Positions 52,156 through 61,868 of a stretch of 64,000 nucleotides of DNA are shown one piece after another. Under the pieces are notes generated by a model. That model saw only the letters and a program-made list of their open reading frames with translations, did not search any database and was not told the origin of the DNA. Source of the stretch: Eubacterium sp. (GTDB lineage: Bacteria; Bacillota; Clostridia; Lachnospirales; Lachnospiraceae). The DNA lies in NCBI GenBank assembly GCA_017406925.1, contig JAFQXO010000011.1:293321-357320 (forward strand), written 5' to 3'. The translations under genes and the position numbers were made by a program. The number at the start of each line of letters is the position of its first letter. The first letter of the stretch is position 1.

Positions 52156-52728
52156 ATGACTATAGAAGAAAAGATGGAATACTTTCGCCAACTTTCAATA
52201 GATGCGGCAAATAAGCAGAGCGAAGAAGAAGTTAATAGTTATAAGCAATCCTTAGATGAGGAATTTGAGGCTTACAAGGAAAAGGTGGATCATCTTTCTG
52301 AGACACAAGAAAGTGCGCTGAAGTCGCGTGTTCTTTCTGATGCGAAGAAGGACTTATCTGCCAAGCAGTCTGAAATGCGAAAAGAAGTTACTGAGAATAG
52401 AAAAATTCTCAGGAACAAACTTTTCACGCGCGTTAAATCAGAGCTAGATGAATTTAGAAAGACTGATGAATACACTAAGTCTCTTATTAACCAAATCAAA
52501 AATTTAATGGATACGTACAGAGATTACGAAATTACTTTTATTATCGATCCTACTGACAGTCATCTGTTTGCCGAGATACACGAGGCAACAGGTGCCAAGA
52601 TGGAACTTGGCAATAAAGATTTCAAGGGTGGCATCAGATGTATGGTTCCTGAAAAGAACATCCTTATCGATGAATCTTATCAGACGAGATGGCTCGAGGA
52701 AAAAGAACGTTTCTCTGTCAATCTATAG
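52156..52728 (+). CDS. V/A-type ATPase subunit E (peripheral stalk)
   Basis: The 190-residue protein has an N-terminal coiled coil (residues ~1-100, very rich in Glu and Lys) and a C-terminal globular part with LGNKDFKGGIRCMVPEKNILIDESYQTRWLEEKERF. The GG(I/V)...D.S...R motif and the order in the operon identify it as subunit E, partner of the G/H coiled coil in the stator stalk. It ends 11 bases before subunit A, whose ribosome site AGGAGG overlaps its stop codon. Confidence 0.88.
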   Translation: MTIEEKMEYFRQLSIDAANKQSEEEVNSYKQSLDEEFEAYKEKVDHLSETQESALKSRVLSDAKKDLSAKQSEMRKEVTENRKILRNKLFTRVKSELDEFRKTDEYTKSLINQIKNLMDTYRDYEITFIIDPTDSHLFAEIHEATGAKMELGNKDFKGGIRCMVPEKNILIDESYQTRWLEEKERFSVNL

Positions 52729-52739
52729 GAGGCAATTAA

Positions 52740-54506
52740 TTGGAAAAGACAGCAAAGATTTATGGAATAAATGGTCCTGTCGTTTATATCAAGGGTAAAA
52801 CTGATTTTGAGATGGGCGAGATGGTTTTCGTCGGCGAGGAAAAACTCGTAGGCGAAGTTATCGGTCTGACTTCCGAGACTACTACTATCCAGGTTTATGA
52901 AGAGACCGCTGGTCTCAAGCCTGGCATCACAGCGTACGGAACTGGAAGACCTATCTTCGTTACTCTCGGTCCTGGAATTATAAACAATATCTTCGACGGT
53001 GTCGAGAGACCTCTATCTCAGATAGCTGAGCACTCTGGAGCTTTCATTGCCAGAGGTATCAATGTCGACTCTCTTGATCCAGAGAAGAAATGGGACGTTC
53101 ATATAACTGTTTCGAAGGGTGACCGTGTGTCGGGTGGTACTGTTATCGCCGAGACTCAGGAGACTAAAGCGATCAAGCATCGCTCTATGGTTCCACCAAA
53201 TGTCAGTGGTGTCGTGGAGGATGTGGTTAGTGATGGTGCGTACACCTTCAATGATTGCTTAGTTAAGATTAAAACTGACAACGGCGAAATGATGGATATT
53301 ACCTTGGCACAGAGATGGCCTATCAGAACACCGCGCCCAGTAGATAAGAGGTTTGGCGTCACAAAACCTCTCGTTACCGGTCAGAGAATAATGGATACTC
53401 TCTTTCCGCTAGCTAAGGGCGGCACTGCTGCTATCCCTGGCGGTTTTGGTACTGGTAAAACAATGAACCAGCACCAGATCGCTAAATGGGCTGATGCAGA
53501 TATTATTGTTTACATCGGATGCGGCGAGCGCGGTAACGAAATGACGCAAGTTCTCGAAGAGTTCGGCGAACTGGTGGACCCAAGGTCGGGCAATCCTTTG
53601 ATGGACAGAACTGTTCTTATAGCAAATACAAGTAACATGCCAGTGGCGGCTAGAGAGGCTAGTATATATACAGGTATTACATTGGCTGAATACTACAGAG
53701 ATATGGGATACGATGTGGCTATTATGGCCGACTCTACTTCTAGATGGGCCGAGGCTTTGAGAGAGCTCTCGGGACGTCTCGAGGAAATGCCTGCCGAAGA
53801 AGGTTTCCCTGCTTACCTAGCCAGCAGACTTTCTGCTTTTTATGAGCGAGCAGGTTATATGGGTAATCTAAATGGCACTGAAGGTTCCATTTCTATTATC
53901 GGCGCAGTTTCACCTCAGGGTGGTGACTTCTCCGAGCCAGTTACTCAGAACACTAAGCGTTTTGTTCGCTGCTTCTGGGCGTTGGATAAATCATTGGCGT
54001 ATGCCAGACATTATCCTTCTATTCACTGGCTGACAAGTTACAGCGAATATGCGGCAGAACTATCTGTGTGGTACAACACCAATGTCGGTGCTGATTTCAC
54101 TGAGTGCCGTGCACAGATTTTGAATATTCTAAATCAGGAAAGTTCTCTGATGGAAATCGTAAAGTTGATTGGTAGCGATGTGCTTCCTGACGATCAGAAA
54201 CTGACACTTGAGATTTCGAGAGTTATTCGTTTGGGATTCCTTCAGCAGAATGCTTTCCACGAAACTGACACATGTGTGCCTCTTGAGAAGCAGCTTAAGA
54301 TGATGCAAATTATTCTGTATCTCAACTCGAAAGCAAACGCTCTCATTGGCATGGGCATGCCAATGTCAGTTTTGAAAAAGAATGATATATTCGAGAAGAT
54401 TATTTCTATTAAATATGAAGTCGGAAATGATGAACTTGAAAAGTTTGATGATTATTACAAGGCTGTCGACGACTTCTATGACAAAGTAATGAAAGAGAAT
54501 GCGTAA
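52740..54506 (+). CDS. V/A-type ATPase catalytic subunit A
   Basis: The start codon is TTG at 52740, chosen because AGGAGG lies 6 bases upstream and the N terminus ([19 protein letters not shown]) aligns with the family. The 588-residue subunit hydrolyses or makes ATP. The P-loop is GGFGTGKT (234-241); other landmarks are [16 protein letters not shown], the family-specific bulge domain (about 110-200), and [44 protein letters not shown]. It forms the head with three copies of subunit B, encoded 12 bases downstream. Confidence 0.95.
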   Translation: MEKTAKIYGINGPVVYIKGKTDFEMGEMVFVGEEKLVGEVIGLTSETTTIQVYEETAGLKPGITAYGTGRPIFVTLGPGIINNIFDGVERPLSQIAEHSGAFIARGINVDSLDPEKKWDVHITVSKGDRVSGGTVIAETQETKAIKHRSMVPPNVSGVVEDVVSDGAYTFNDCLVKIKTDNGEMMDITLAQRWPIRTPRPVDKRFGVTKPLVTGQRIMDTLFPLAKGGTAAIPGGFGTGKTMNQHQIAKWADADIIVYIGCGERGNEMTQVLEEFGELVDPRSGNPLMDRTVLIANTSNMPVAAREASIYTGITLAEYYRDMGYDVAIMADSTSRWAEALRELSGRLEEMPAEEGFPAYLASRLSAFYERAGYMGNLNGTEGSISIIGAVSPQGGDFSEPVTQNTKRFVRCFWALDKSLAYARHYPSIHWLTSYSEYAAELSVWYNTNVGADFTECRAQILNILNQESSLMEIVKLIGSDVLPDDQKLTLEISRVIRLGFLQQNAFHETDTCVPLEKQLKMMQIILYLNSKANALIGMGMPMSVLKKNDIFEKIISIKYEVGNDELEKFDDYYKAVDDFYDKVMKENA

Positions 54507-54518
54507 GGGGGTATCGAT

Positions 54519-55889
54519 ATGGCTATAGAATATTTAGGTTTGAGCGAAATAAACGGTCCTCTTATCGCATTAGAGGGCGTGGAAAACGCAGCCTTCGATG
54601 AAATCGTCGAGTTTTCTATAAACGACGGTGAAGAGAGAAGGTTTGGAAGAATTATTGAGATTTATGAAGACAAAGCAGTTATTCAGGTCTTCGAGGGTTC
54701 CGAGGGAATGTCTCTCTCAAACACTCACACTAAATTGACTGGTGAGTCTTTGAAGATTGCATTGTCGGATGACATCTTGGGCCGTACTCTAAACGGTATC
54801 GGTCAACCTATAGATGGGCTATCTCCTATCGCCGGTGAGCGAAAGGATGTGAACGGCCTGCCTCTCAATCCAGTTAGCAGAGTTTATCCTCGTGACTACA
54901 TCAGAACTGGTATTTCATCTATCGACGGACTTACTACTCTGATTCGCGGGCAGAAGCTTCCTATCTTTTCAGGAGATGGTCTTCCACACGATCAGCTTGC
55001 TGCGCAATTAGTTAACCAATCGTCGCTCGGCGATGATGCGAAAGAAGATTTCGCCGTTGTCTTCGTAGCGATGGGTGTAAAGAATGACGTGGCTGACACA
55101 TTTAGAAAGTCTTTTGCAGAATCTGGAGCTCTAGATCACACAGTTATGATTCTCAACATGGCGAGTGACCCTGTAGTTGAGCGTTTGATTGCTCCTAAGG
55201 TGGCTCTCACAACTGCAGAGTACTTGGCTTTTGAAAAAGATATGCATGTGCTAGTTGTTATGACGGATATGACTGCGTTTGCCGAGGCAATGCGTGAGGT
55301 TTCATCTTCGAAGGGTGAGATTCCTTCACGTAAAGGATATCCTGGCTATCTCTACAGTGAACTTGCGTCACTCTATGAGCGCGCTGGAATTATAGACAAC
55401 GCTGAGGGTTCTGTTACACAGATTCCAATCTTGACAATGCCTAACGATGATATCACTCATCCTATTCCTGATTTGACTGGATATATTACGGAAGGTCAGA
55501 TTACGCTAGACAGAGCATTGCACGCTAAGGGCATCTACCCTCCAGTAAATGTTCTTCCTTCACTCTCACGTCTTATGAAGGACGGCATCGGTGAAGGTTA
55601 CACTAGAGAAGATCATCAGGATGTAGCTAATCAGCTCTTCTCCGCCTACGCAAAGGTGTTCGACGCTAGAGCACTTGCCTCAGTTATCGGCGAAGATGAG
55701 CTGTCAGATACAGATAAAAAATATCTTGAATTCGGAAAAGAGTTTGAGGAGAGATTCATCGGACAAGGTCCGGATTCCAACAGAACTATTACTGAGACAT
55801 TAGACCTTGGTTGGGAACTTCTACATCTCATTCCTAAGGAAGAATTGGATAGAATTGATACTAAGATTTTGGAGAAATATTACGAGTAA
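54519..55889 (+). CDS. V/A-type ATPase subunit B
   Basis: The 456-residue regulatory subunit starts after GGGGG with [29 protein letters not shown]. In place of a P-loop it has the degenerate [15 protein letters not shown], the hallmark of the non-catalytic B subunit. [40 protein letters not shown] and [21 protein letters not shown] complete the family picture. It supplies the arginine finger at alternate catalytic interfaces. Its stop codon overlaps the start of subunit D by one base (TAATG). Confidence 0.95.
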   Translation: MAIEYLGLSEINGPLIALEGVENAAFDEIVEFSINDGEERRFGRIIEIYEDKAVIQVFEGSEGMSLSNTHTKLTGESLKIALSDDILGRTLNGIGQPIDGLSPIAGERKDVNGLPLNPVSRVYPRDYIRTGISSIDGLTTLIRGQKLPIFSGDGLPHDQLAAQLVNQSSLGDDAKEDFAVVFVAMGVKNDVADTFRKSFAESGALDHTVMILNMASDPVVERLIAPKVALTTAEYLAFEKDMHVLVVMTDMTAFAEAMREVSSSKGEIPSRKGYPGYLYSELASLYERAGIIDNAEGSVTQIPILTMPNDDITHPIPDLTGYITEGQITLDRALHAKGIYPPVNVLPSLSRLMKDGIGEGYTREDHQDVANQLFSAYAKVFDARALASVIGEDELSDTDKKYLEFGKEFEERFIGQGPDSNRTITETLDLGWELLHLIPKEELDRIDTKILEKYYE

Positions 55890-56512
55890 TGGATTTAAAA
55901 ACTGTTGCTACTAAAGGAAATTTAATAGCGGCTAAGAATTCATTGGCCCTGGCCAAGCAAGGTTTCGATTTGATGGATCAAAAGAGAAATATTCTGATTC
56001 GTGAGATTATGGACCTTGATTCTCGTGCGAAAGAAGTTCAATCCGAGATTGATACGACTTTTACTGAAGCTTATGCTGCCCTACAGCAAGCAAACATCGA
56101 ACTCGGAATTAAGAATGTGGAAACTTTCGCTTTTAATGTGGAGCCTGAAAATGATATCAGTATAAAAGTGCGAAGCGTTATGGGTACAGAAATTCCTCTT
56201 GTGAGACATGAGGAAGAACAACACAATCCTGTCTACTCATTTTATAAGACAACTGAATCGCTAGACCATGCGAAGACATGTTTTGAGAAGGTAAAGGATT
56301 TGACTATAAAGTTGTCTATGATTGAGAACTCAGCGTATAGACTTGCTTACAATATCAAGAAGACTCAAAAGAGGGCAAACGCTTTACAAAACATCACTAT
56401 TCCCAACTTAGAGCAAACTATTAAGGATATTACTAACGCTCTTGAGGAAAAAGAACGTGAAGAATTCACAAGATTGAAAGTTATTAAAAGACGAATGGCT
56501 AAACAAATATAA
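55889..56512 (+). CDS. V/A-type ATPase subunit D (central shaft)
   Basis: The 207-residue protein is mostly two long helices forming the antiparallel coiled coil of the rotor shaft. It shows ATKGNLIAAKNSLALAKQGFDLMDQKRNILIREIM at the N terminus and AYRLAYNIKKTQKRANALQNITIPNLEQTIKDITNALEEKEREEFTRLKVIKRRM at the C terminus, both diagnostic of subunit D. It transmits rotation between the A3B3 head and the membrane ring. It is the last gene of the operon; the next gene has its own promoter. Confidence 0.95.
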   Translation: MDLKTVATKGNLIAAKNSLALAKQGFDLMDQKRNILIREIMDLDSRAKEVQSEIDTTFTEAYAALQQANIELGIKNVETFAFNVEPENDISIKVRSVMGTEIPLVRHEEEQHNPVYSFYKTTESLDHAKTCFEKVKDLTIKLSMIENSAYRLAYNIKKTQKRANALQNITIPNLEQTIKDITNALEEKEREEFTRLKVIKRRMAKQI

Positions 56513-56516
56513 AATG

Positions 56517-56544
56517 TTGCTTTTTGTTTTTTATCTGATACAAT
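56517..56544 (+). promoter_or_regulatory. dacA promoter
   Basis: TTGCTT (56517-56522) and TACAAT (56539-56544) are 16 bases apart, about 40 bases before the carboxypeptidase start. Confidence 0.55.
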
Positions 56545-56583
56545 AAACGGTGTGAAAGTACACATATTATATAAGGGGATTTT

Positions 56584-58032
56584 ATGATTACTAAACATTT
56601 TAGGGGTGTAATTCTTCTTGCTGTGCTTGCAGCAAGTATAGTTTTTATTGCGACTACACCTACAAAGGCCGATTCTAATAGTTGGCCTAACGGCGGGCCT
56701 TCGATAAAGGCCAAATCAGCTATATTGGTGGAACCACACACTAATATAGTTTTATATGAAAAAGATGCTTATAGAATGAGATATCCTGCCAGCATTACAA
56801 AGATAATGACGGCTCTTCTCACTATCGAAAACTGCAAGATGGACGAGAAGGTTACTTTTTCAAAGCATGCTGTCCACTGTTATCAAGTAGATAACGCTGC
56901 AAATGTCGGCGCTAAGGTGGGCGAAAAAATGACAGTTAAAGATTGCTTGTATGCGTTGATGCTACACTCTGCTAACGAAGTTGCTACTGCATTGGGCGAG
57001 CATATTGCAGGCTCAGAGAGCAAGTTTGCAGATATGATGAACAAGCGCGCTAAGCAGGCAGGAGCCAAAGGTACTCATTTCAAAAATTCTAACGGTCTTT
57101 TTGACAAGAATCATTACACTACTGCCTATGATATGGCAATGATTATGAGAGCGGCTGTCGCTCATCCTGAATTTGTAAAGATATCAAGTTCTACGGAATA
57201 CACTATTCCTAGGGACAATAAAAGAAAGAAAAAGCAGCCTATTTTCCAGAGGCATAAGATGCTTTGGAAGGATGGTCCTTATTATGTGAAGGGCGCAACG
57301 GCAGGAAAGACTGGCTATACTGTTGAAGCCGGTAATACTCTTGTAACATACGCCAAGAGAAATAACTTAGAATTGATTACTGTTATTCTTAAATCTGACT
57401 TAGCTCATGAATATGATGATACTAGAAAGATTTTAGAGTACGGTTTTGATAATTTCAGCTATGTCAATTGCGCTAAAAACAATAAGAGTTTTTCGGAACA
57501 GGCGGACTTGTCTATTCCATCTCCTTTTACCGAGGACAAAGACTCAATCTACATAGATCCAAAAGCATATGTATTATTGCCTAAGAGCACAGACTTTTCA
57601 AAAGTGCAGATGACTACTGACTTCAAGCTTAAGGGCAATAAGTTTGCAGATATAAAATATAAATATGCAGGAAAAAATGTGGGTTCTTCAGCTGTCTTTT
57701 ATAAGAAGACTCCACTTAAACTTACAGCTGCAGCTATACCAGAAGAAACTACTACTCTCGCAGGTCAGCAAGTCACAAAGAAGACTCCTGAACTGAAGGA
57801 AGGTGTTAAGAGCGTAGTTAAAGATGTGCCTTCGAAATTTTCTTCCCTTTCAACATTTTTCGGGTCACTAAAGACATGGCACTATGTTGTTGCAGCAATC
57901 CTCTTAGTTGTAATTATTTGTTTCATCGCCTTTATGAAACATCTAAAGAAACTTAAGAAAGTTCGCGAGGAAAAGCGATACAGAGTTCGTTACACAAGCG
58001 AAAAAGGGGATTTTAATACTAAACAACAATAA
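56584..58032 (+). CDS. D-alanyl-D-alanine carboxypeptidase, DacA/DacF-like penicillin-binding protein
   Basis: The 482-residue protein has a signal peptide, the serine active-site motif SITK (Ser70, Lys73), the SAN motif (Ser129-Asn131) and the KTG box in TAGKTGYT. These are the three motifs of class S11 D,D-carboxypeptidases, which remove the terminal D-Ala of peptidoglycan stems. Unusually for the family there is a true membrane helix near the C terminus (about 433-452, YVVAAILLVVIICFIAF) followed by a basic cytoplasmic tail, instead of an amphipathic anchor. The gene is 14 bases before the recombinase-like gene and probably co-transcribed with it. Confidence 0.93.
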   Translation: MITKHFRGVILLAVLAASIVFIATTPTKADSNSWPNGGPSIKAKSAILVEPHTNIVLYEKDAYRMRYPASITKIMTALLTIENCKMDEKVTFSKHAVHCYQVDNAANVGAKVGEKMTVKDCLYALMLHSANEVATALGEHIAGSESKFADMMNKRAKQAGAKGTHFKNSNGLFDKNHYTTAYDMAMIMRAAVAHPEFVKISSSTEYTIPRDNKRKKKQPIFQRHKMLWKDGPYYVKGATAGKTGYTVEAGNTLVTYAKRNNLELITVILKSDLAHEYDDTRKILEYGFDNFSYVNCAKNNKSFSEQADLSIPSPFTEDKDSIYIDPKAYVLLPKSTDFSKVQMTTDFKLKGNKFADIKYKYAGKNVGSSAVFYKKTPLKLTAAAIPEETTTLAGQQVTKKTPELKEGVKSVVKDVPSKFSSLSTFFGSLKTWHYVVAAILLVVIICFIAFMKHLKKLKKVREEKRYRVRYTSEKGDFNTKQQ

Positions 58033-58046
58033 ATAAGGAGGTTTTT

Positions 58047-58787
58047 ATGAATTGGGTTGCACCTATTAAAGACAAAGATACCCTTGAGGCGTTCGGTCAG
58101 ACACTTAAGGATATGGATTATAAATATTACATTATGTTCCAATTAGGTGTTGGAACTGGATTACAATTGCACGATATTTTGGATTTCAGAGTAAGAGATG
58201 TCTTAAACAAGAAGTCTTTAACTGTCACTATCGGCAAGCAGAAAGAGAAACTTACTTTTAAGATTCCTGCTTCTCTTCAAAAAGAGATTCGCGAATTCTG
58301 TAAAGAAAAAGATGGCAAGACATATTTGATTTTGGGACATAAGTCTAAGAATAAACCTGTGTCTAGAGAACAGGCATACAGAGTATTGCGCACAGCCGGA
58401 CACAAGATTGGTTTGAATTCTATCGGTGCTCAGACAATGAGAAAGACTTTCGCATGGAATTACTATCATGAAACTGGTGATATTTATTATCTTCAGAAGT
58501 TGTTTAACCACGCTTCACCTTCAATTACTTATAGATTCATTGGCGAGAAGCCAAACATTGAAATCTTTATGCGTAAGATGACTCCACAGGAGAATGAACG
58601 CAGTCGCTATCTTCTATATCTTAACGGAAACGGAAAGAAGCGTCTCAACAAAGTGATTGGAACACTTGAGGGAATAAGAGACAGTCTCGATAGTCCTGCT
58701 AACAACGATGCTTTTTATGGCAGAGTGGATTGTTTGCTTGAGGAGTTAGATTCTTTGATGGACAATTACAACAACACTGATAAATAG
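58047..58787 (+). CDS. Tyrosine-recombinase-like protein with degenerate catalytic site
   Basis: The 246-residue protein has only the recombinase catalytic-domain fold, with no N-terminal arm-binding domain, plus a ~65-residue C-terminal extension. Alignment by eye to phage-type integrases places GVGTGLQLHDIL over TGLRISDIL, so Arg I becomes Gln40. GAQTMRKTFAWNYY lies over GTHSLRKTFGYH, so His becomes Gln129 while Arg132 remains. LFNHASPSITYRFIG lies over HSSPSVTLRYIG, so the nucleophilic Tyr becomes Phe164 while His155 remains. A Tyr two residues earlier is not at the usual position. It is therefore probably DNA-binding but not a recombinase. It has a strong AAGGAGG site, no flanking att repeats, and sits downstream of dacA. 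Function unknown. Confidence 0.85.
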   Translation: MNWVAPIKDKDTLEAFGQTLKDMDYKYYIMFQLGVGTGLQLHDILDFRVRDVLNKKSLTVTIGKQKEKLTFKIPASLQKEIREFCKEKDGKTYLILGHKSKNKPVSREQAYRVLRTAGHKIGLNSIGAQTMRKTFAWNYYHETGDIYYLQKLFNHASPSITYRFIGEKPNIEIFMRKMTPQENERSRYLLYLNGNGKKRLNKVIGTLEGIRDSLDSPANNDAFYGRVDCLLEELDSLMDNYNNTDK

Positions 58788-58798
58788 TTTTAAACACT

Positions 58799-58840
58799 AA
58801 AAAAGGAGCTACTGTCCTAACGGATTGTAGCTCCTTTTTT
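58799..58840. terminator. Bidirectional terminator between the recombinase-like gene and the exonuclease
   Basis: AAAAAAGGAGCTAC (58799-58812) pairs with GTAGCTCCTTTTTT (58827-58840) around a 14-base loop. Confidence 0.9.
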
Positions 58841-59850
58841 TAATCGTCATCATCACTGTTATCTTCCGCATCATAGTATGCGTCGATGACTTCTCTCTCA
58901 TTAGATCTCTGTCTTTTCTCTCTTCTCTTTTCCCTTATAGATTCCTGTTTTTCTCTTATTCTCTCAACTCCGGCTTCGTCTGTCGTTTTCATAATCTTTA
59001 TGGCGAAGAAACTGTCTGCCTCTCTCTTCTTGATTTTAATCTTGCCTCGCACATAACCATGATCTGGACACTTGCCTACGCAGAAGTATGTTTTTCCACT
59101 GTCGGAGAACCAATCGATAATTCGCTCGAGGGTTTTGCCACATTGATTGCATCGCATACCCTCAACATTTTTATCTTTAAACATCTCCTCCTTGGTGAGA
59201 AACTCTCTAGTCACTAGTTTTGTGTACTCATCGAACTTAACGAAGATTTCTTCTTCTCTTATTCGCGGAGAATAGAACGTGTCTATCGACAATCTCTTTT
59301 TAAATCTACCGAACTTTCCTTTTTGCATAATCTTCGCAGTATAGTATGCGTCGCTTAATGCTCTATGGAAAGTTTCATCCTCCTTGATTTTGAGTTCCTC
59401 CACCGCGTTAGATAGTGTACTCTTTTCATGTCCATCACTATAGGCCAAACTGTAAATCTTCTGTAAGTCCACGTAATATAGAGGAAAGTCGAGTATTCTC
59501 TCTAACTTGTAGTACTTCATATTCTTTTGTAATTCTGTCAAATCCATTGATCCCCAGGTAACGAATGTATATTCATCACCACACCATTTGAGGAATTCTC
59601 GAATAGCCTTTCTGAAGTCCATTCCTTTTTTCAACTCTTCATTAGTGAGATGCGTTATCTCTTTGATTTTGTAATGAAGTTTCTTGTAGACTCTAGGCTT
59701 TATTACCTGCTGATACGAATCCTCAATCTCTAGTTTATGATTGAGGCGCACAGCGCCAATCTCAATAATCTCAAATGGTAGGCCTGGTTTGGAACCTTTC
59801 TTTCCGTAAGGATTTTGGTTCCACTCTAAGTCCAATACAATATAGTCCAT
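58840..59850 (-). CDS. DEDDh 3'-5' exonuclease with C-terminal zinc ribbon, KapD-like
   Basis: The 336-residue protein has an exonuclease domain in residues 1-~175: MDYIVLDLEWNQ (Exo I acidic pair), FVTWGSMDLTELQKN (Exo II), and HRALSDAYYTAKIM (Exo III with the catalytic His and Asp). A second region (about 195-260) holds two CxxC-type pairs, CNQC and CVGKCPDHGYVRG, likely a zinc ribbon, followed by a charged, disordered C-terminal tail rich in Arg and Asp. The family acts on RNA or DNA 3' ends. It lies 26 bases beyond tRNA-Arg on the same strand and may be read through from the serS transcript. Confidence 0.87.
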   Translation of the reverse strand: MDYIVLDLEWNQNPYGKKGSKPGLPFEIIEIGAVRLNHKLEIEDSYQQVIKPRVYKKLHYKIKEITHLTNEELKKGMDFRKAIREFLKWCGDEYTFVTWGSMDLTELQKNMKYYKLERILDFPLYYVDLQKIYSLAYSDGHEKSTLSNAVEELKIKEDETFHRALSDAYYTAKIMQKGKFGRFKKRLSIDTFYSPRIREEEIFVKFDEYTKLVTREFLTKEEMFKDKNVEGMRCNQCGKTLERIIDWFSDSGKTYFCVGKCPDHGYVRGKIKIKKREADSFFAIKIMKTTDEAGVERIREKQESIREKRREKRQRSNEREVIDAYYDAEDNSDDDD

Positions 59851-59876
59851 TTAAATCTCCCCATTTTTAATTGTAA

Positions 59877-59950
59877 CGCACCTGACTGGATTCGAACCAG
59901 CGGCCTACCGCTTAGGAGGCGGTTGCTCTATCCAGCTGAGCTACAGGTGC
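59877..59950 (-). tRNA. tRNA-Arg (anticodon CCT)
   Basis: The 74-base cloverleaf reads: acceptor GCACCTG with CAGGTGC, D stem GCTC/GAGC, anticodon stem ACCGC/GCGGT with loop CTCCTAA, T stem GCTGG/CCAGT with loop TTCGAAT, discriminator G. CCA is not encoded. It begins 18 bases after the serS stop codon on the same strand and has no obvious own promoter, so it may be processed from the serS transcript. Confidence 0.95.
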
Positions 59951-59968
59951 TTTTATATCTAGTCAAAA

Positions 59969-61252
59969 TTATTTAACTTCTATTTTTTTCATTCCGCCCA
60001 TATAAGGTTGTAGTGCTTCTGGAATATTAACACTGCCATCCTCATTTAAGTTGTTTTCTAAAAATGCGATTAACATTCTTGGCGGAGCCACAACCGTGTT
60101 GTTCAAAGTGTGCGCTGGATAATTTCCGTTCTCACCCTTAATTCTTATGCCAAGTCTTCTAGCCTGAGCATCTGTCAAATTAGAACAACTACCAACCTCG
60201 AAATATTTCTGTTGTCTTGGAGACCAAGCTTCCACATCGACAGACTTAGATTTCAAATCTGCTAAGTCGCCTGAACAGCACTCCAATGTCCTAACAGGAA
60301 TATCCAATGTCCTAAACAAATCAACAGTATTCTTCCAAAGTTTATCGTACCATTCTTTGCTATCCTCTGGCTTACAGATGACAATCATCTCTTGCTTCTC
60401 AAACTGGTGAATACGATAAACGCCTCTCTCCTCGATGCCGTGTGCACCCTTCTCTTTTCTGAAACATGGTGAATAACTCGTTAAAGTATATGGGAGGTCT
60501 TCCTCCTGAACGATAGTGTCGATAAATTTTCCTATCATTGAATGCTCACTCGTTCCGATAAGATAAAGATCTTCGTCTTCTATCTTATACATCATTGCAT
60601 CCATCTCTTCGAAACTCATAACACCAGTCACAACATTACTGCGAATCATAAATGGTGGAACACAGTATGTAAATCCTCTGTCTATCATAAAGTCTCTTGC
60701 ATACGCAATAACTGCTGAATGAAGTCTAGCAATATCGCCCATCAAGTAGTAAAAACCATTGCCTGCAACCTTTCTAGCTGCATCCAAATCGATACCGTTG
60801 AACTTCTCCATAATGTCCGTATGATAAGGAACCTCAAAGTCAGGAACCACAGGCTCTCCAAATCTCTCGATTTCCACATTCTTGCTGTCGTCTTCTCCGA
60901 TAGGAACAGTCTCGTCGATAATGTTTGGAATAACCATCATTCTCTTCGTGATTTCTTCTTCCAGTTCTCGTTCTTTCTCAGTCAGTTCATCAATCTTTGC
61001 ATTGCCTGCGGCAACTTGAGCCTTAACTTCCTCTGCCTCATCCTTTTTGCCGGCCTGCATTAAACCGCCAATCTCTTTTGACAGTTTATTCTTATTGGCG
61101 CGCAAAGCCTCCACTTCCTTTTTGTTGTCACGGTTTTCTTGGTCAAGTTTTATAACCTCATCCACCAAAGGAAGTTTATCATCTTGAAACTTATTCTTTA
61201 TATTTTGTTTTACAATCTCTGGGTTTTCTCTCAAAAATTTTATATCAAGCAT
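59969..61252 (-). CDS. serS: Seryl-tRNA synthetase
   Basis: The 427-residue class II synthetase has the N-terminal long coiled-coil arm that reaches the tRNA-Ser variable loop (about residues 30-105, LPLVDEVIKLDQENRDNKKEVEALRANKNKL to TEKERELEEEIT). The catalytic core shows motif 2 (TSYSPCFRKEKGAHGIEERGVYRIHQFEKQE) and motif 3 (NNTVVAPPRMLIAFLENN). It charges tRNA-Ser with serine. The leader between DUF4446 and serS is only 88 bases, too short for a T-box. Confidence 0.96.
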   Translation of the reverse strand: MLDIKFLRENPEIVKQNIKNKFQDDKLPLVDEVIKLDQENRDNKKEVEALRANKNKLSKEIGGLMQAGKKDEAEEVKAQVAAGNAKIDELTEKERELEEEITKRMMVIPNIIDETVPIGEDDSKNVEIERFGEPVVPDFEVPYHTDIMEKFNGIDLDAARKVAGNGFYYLMGDIARLHSAVIAYARDFMIDRGFTYCVPPFMIRSNVVTGVMSFEEMDAMMYKIEDEDLYLIGTSEHSMIGKFIDTIVQEEDLPYTLTSYSPCFRKEKGAHGIEERGVYRIHQFEKQEMIVICKPEDSKEWYDKLWKNTVDLFRTLDIPVRTLECCSGDLADLKSKSVDVEAWSPRQQKYFEVGSCSNLTDAQARRLGIRIKGENGNYPAHTLNNTVVAPPRMLIAFLENNLNEDGSVNIPEALQPYMGGMKKIEVK

Positions 61253-61340
61253 CCTTTTTCCTTTTCTATTGCTTCTATATTATTACTATCTAAATTGTTA
61301 ATTACTTTTTCTATTTCTGTTATTCGTTACTTTTACTATC

Positions 61341-61811
61341 TTAGCTATTCATCGCTTTATCAAGCGCTTCCTTTTCCTCTTCGCCTAATGTCGCGTAAGC
61401 TTCGCCTTTAATAATTTCCTTAATATATGTGTAGCTACTATCACGTCCATGCATAGTGTTTAGAATAAATCCGGTGTTATTATCGTCTAGTAAGCACAGA
61501 GCAAAACTCAAGTTTCCGCCCATCTCCTTGAAAGCATCATACTTTACTATTCCTAGTTTCCTAAATGTGGAAGTCATCGTCTGGATGGTTTCCTCAACTT
61601 TCAATTCACTTTTCTGATGTTCAACCTGAAGATCACTCATCTGTTTGAAGTTTTCCTCAATAGCCTCAGAGAGATCCTCTGCATTTTTACCCTTCATAAA
61701 TCTCTCATATCTAGACATCAATTTTTTTATTTTATTGTTCTGCATAATGATCATTACCACAAACGCGATAAACACAACAACCACTATACCCGCGTAAACA
61801 TATTCTCTCAT
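61341..61811 (-). CDS. DUF4446 family membrane protein
   Basis: The 156-residue protein has one N-terminal membrane helix (residues 7-23, AGIVVVVFIAFVVMIIM), then a coiled coil (about 25-80) and a C-terminal domain with RKLGIVKYDAFKEMGGNLSFALCLLDDNNTGFILNTMHGRDSSYTYIKEIIKGEA. This end is characteristic of DUF4446, often encoded next to parB in clostridia. The role is unknown; linkage to parAB suggests chromosome or membrane organisation. It lies 56 bases after parB across an AT repeat. Confidence 0.88.
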   Translation of the reverse strand: MREYVYAGIVVVVFIAFVVMIIMQNNKIKKLMSRYERFMKGKNAEDLSEAIEENFKQMSDLQVEHQKSELKVEETIQTMTSTFRKLGIVKYDAFKEMGGNLSFALCLLDDNNTGFILNTMHGRDSSYTYIKEIIKGEAYATLGEEEKEALDKAMNS

Positions 61812-61849
61812 TTCATTCTCCTTCGCACTAATTTGTCACGACTTTCTTC

Positions 61850-61868
61850 TATATATATATATATATAT
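61850..61868. repeat. (AT)9 simple repeat at the parB 3' end
   Basis: An uninterrupted alternating AT tract overlaps the last base of parB and runs into the leader of the DUF4446 gene. It can form a hairpin and is prone to slippage. Confidence 0.85.

Noticed and set aside
58047-58787. Integrase-like gene as a sign of a mobile element or prophage
   Set aside because: The catalytic residues are missing, there are no att-like repeats or phage genes around it, and its neighbours are housekeeping genes.
61253-61340. T-box riboswitch upstream of serS
   Set aside because: The interval is only 88 bases and shows no terminator hairpin or T-box motif.
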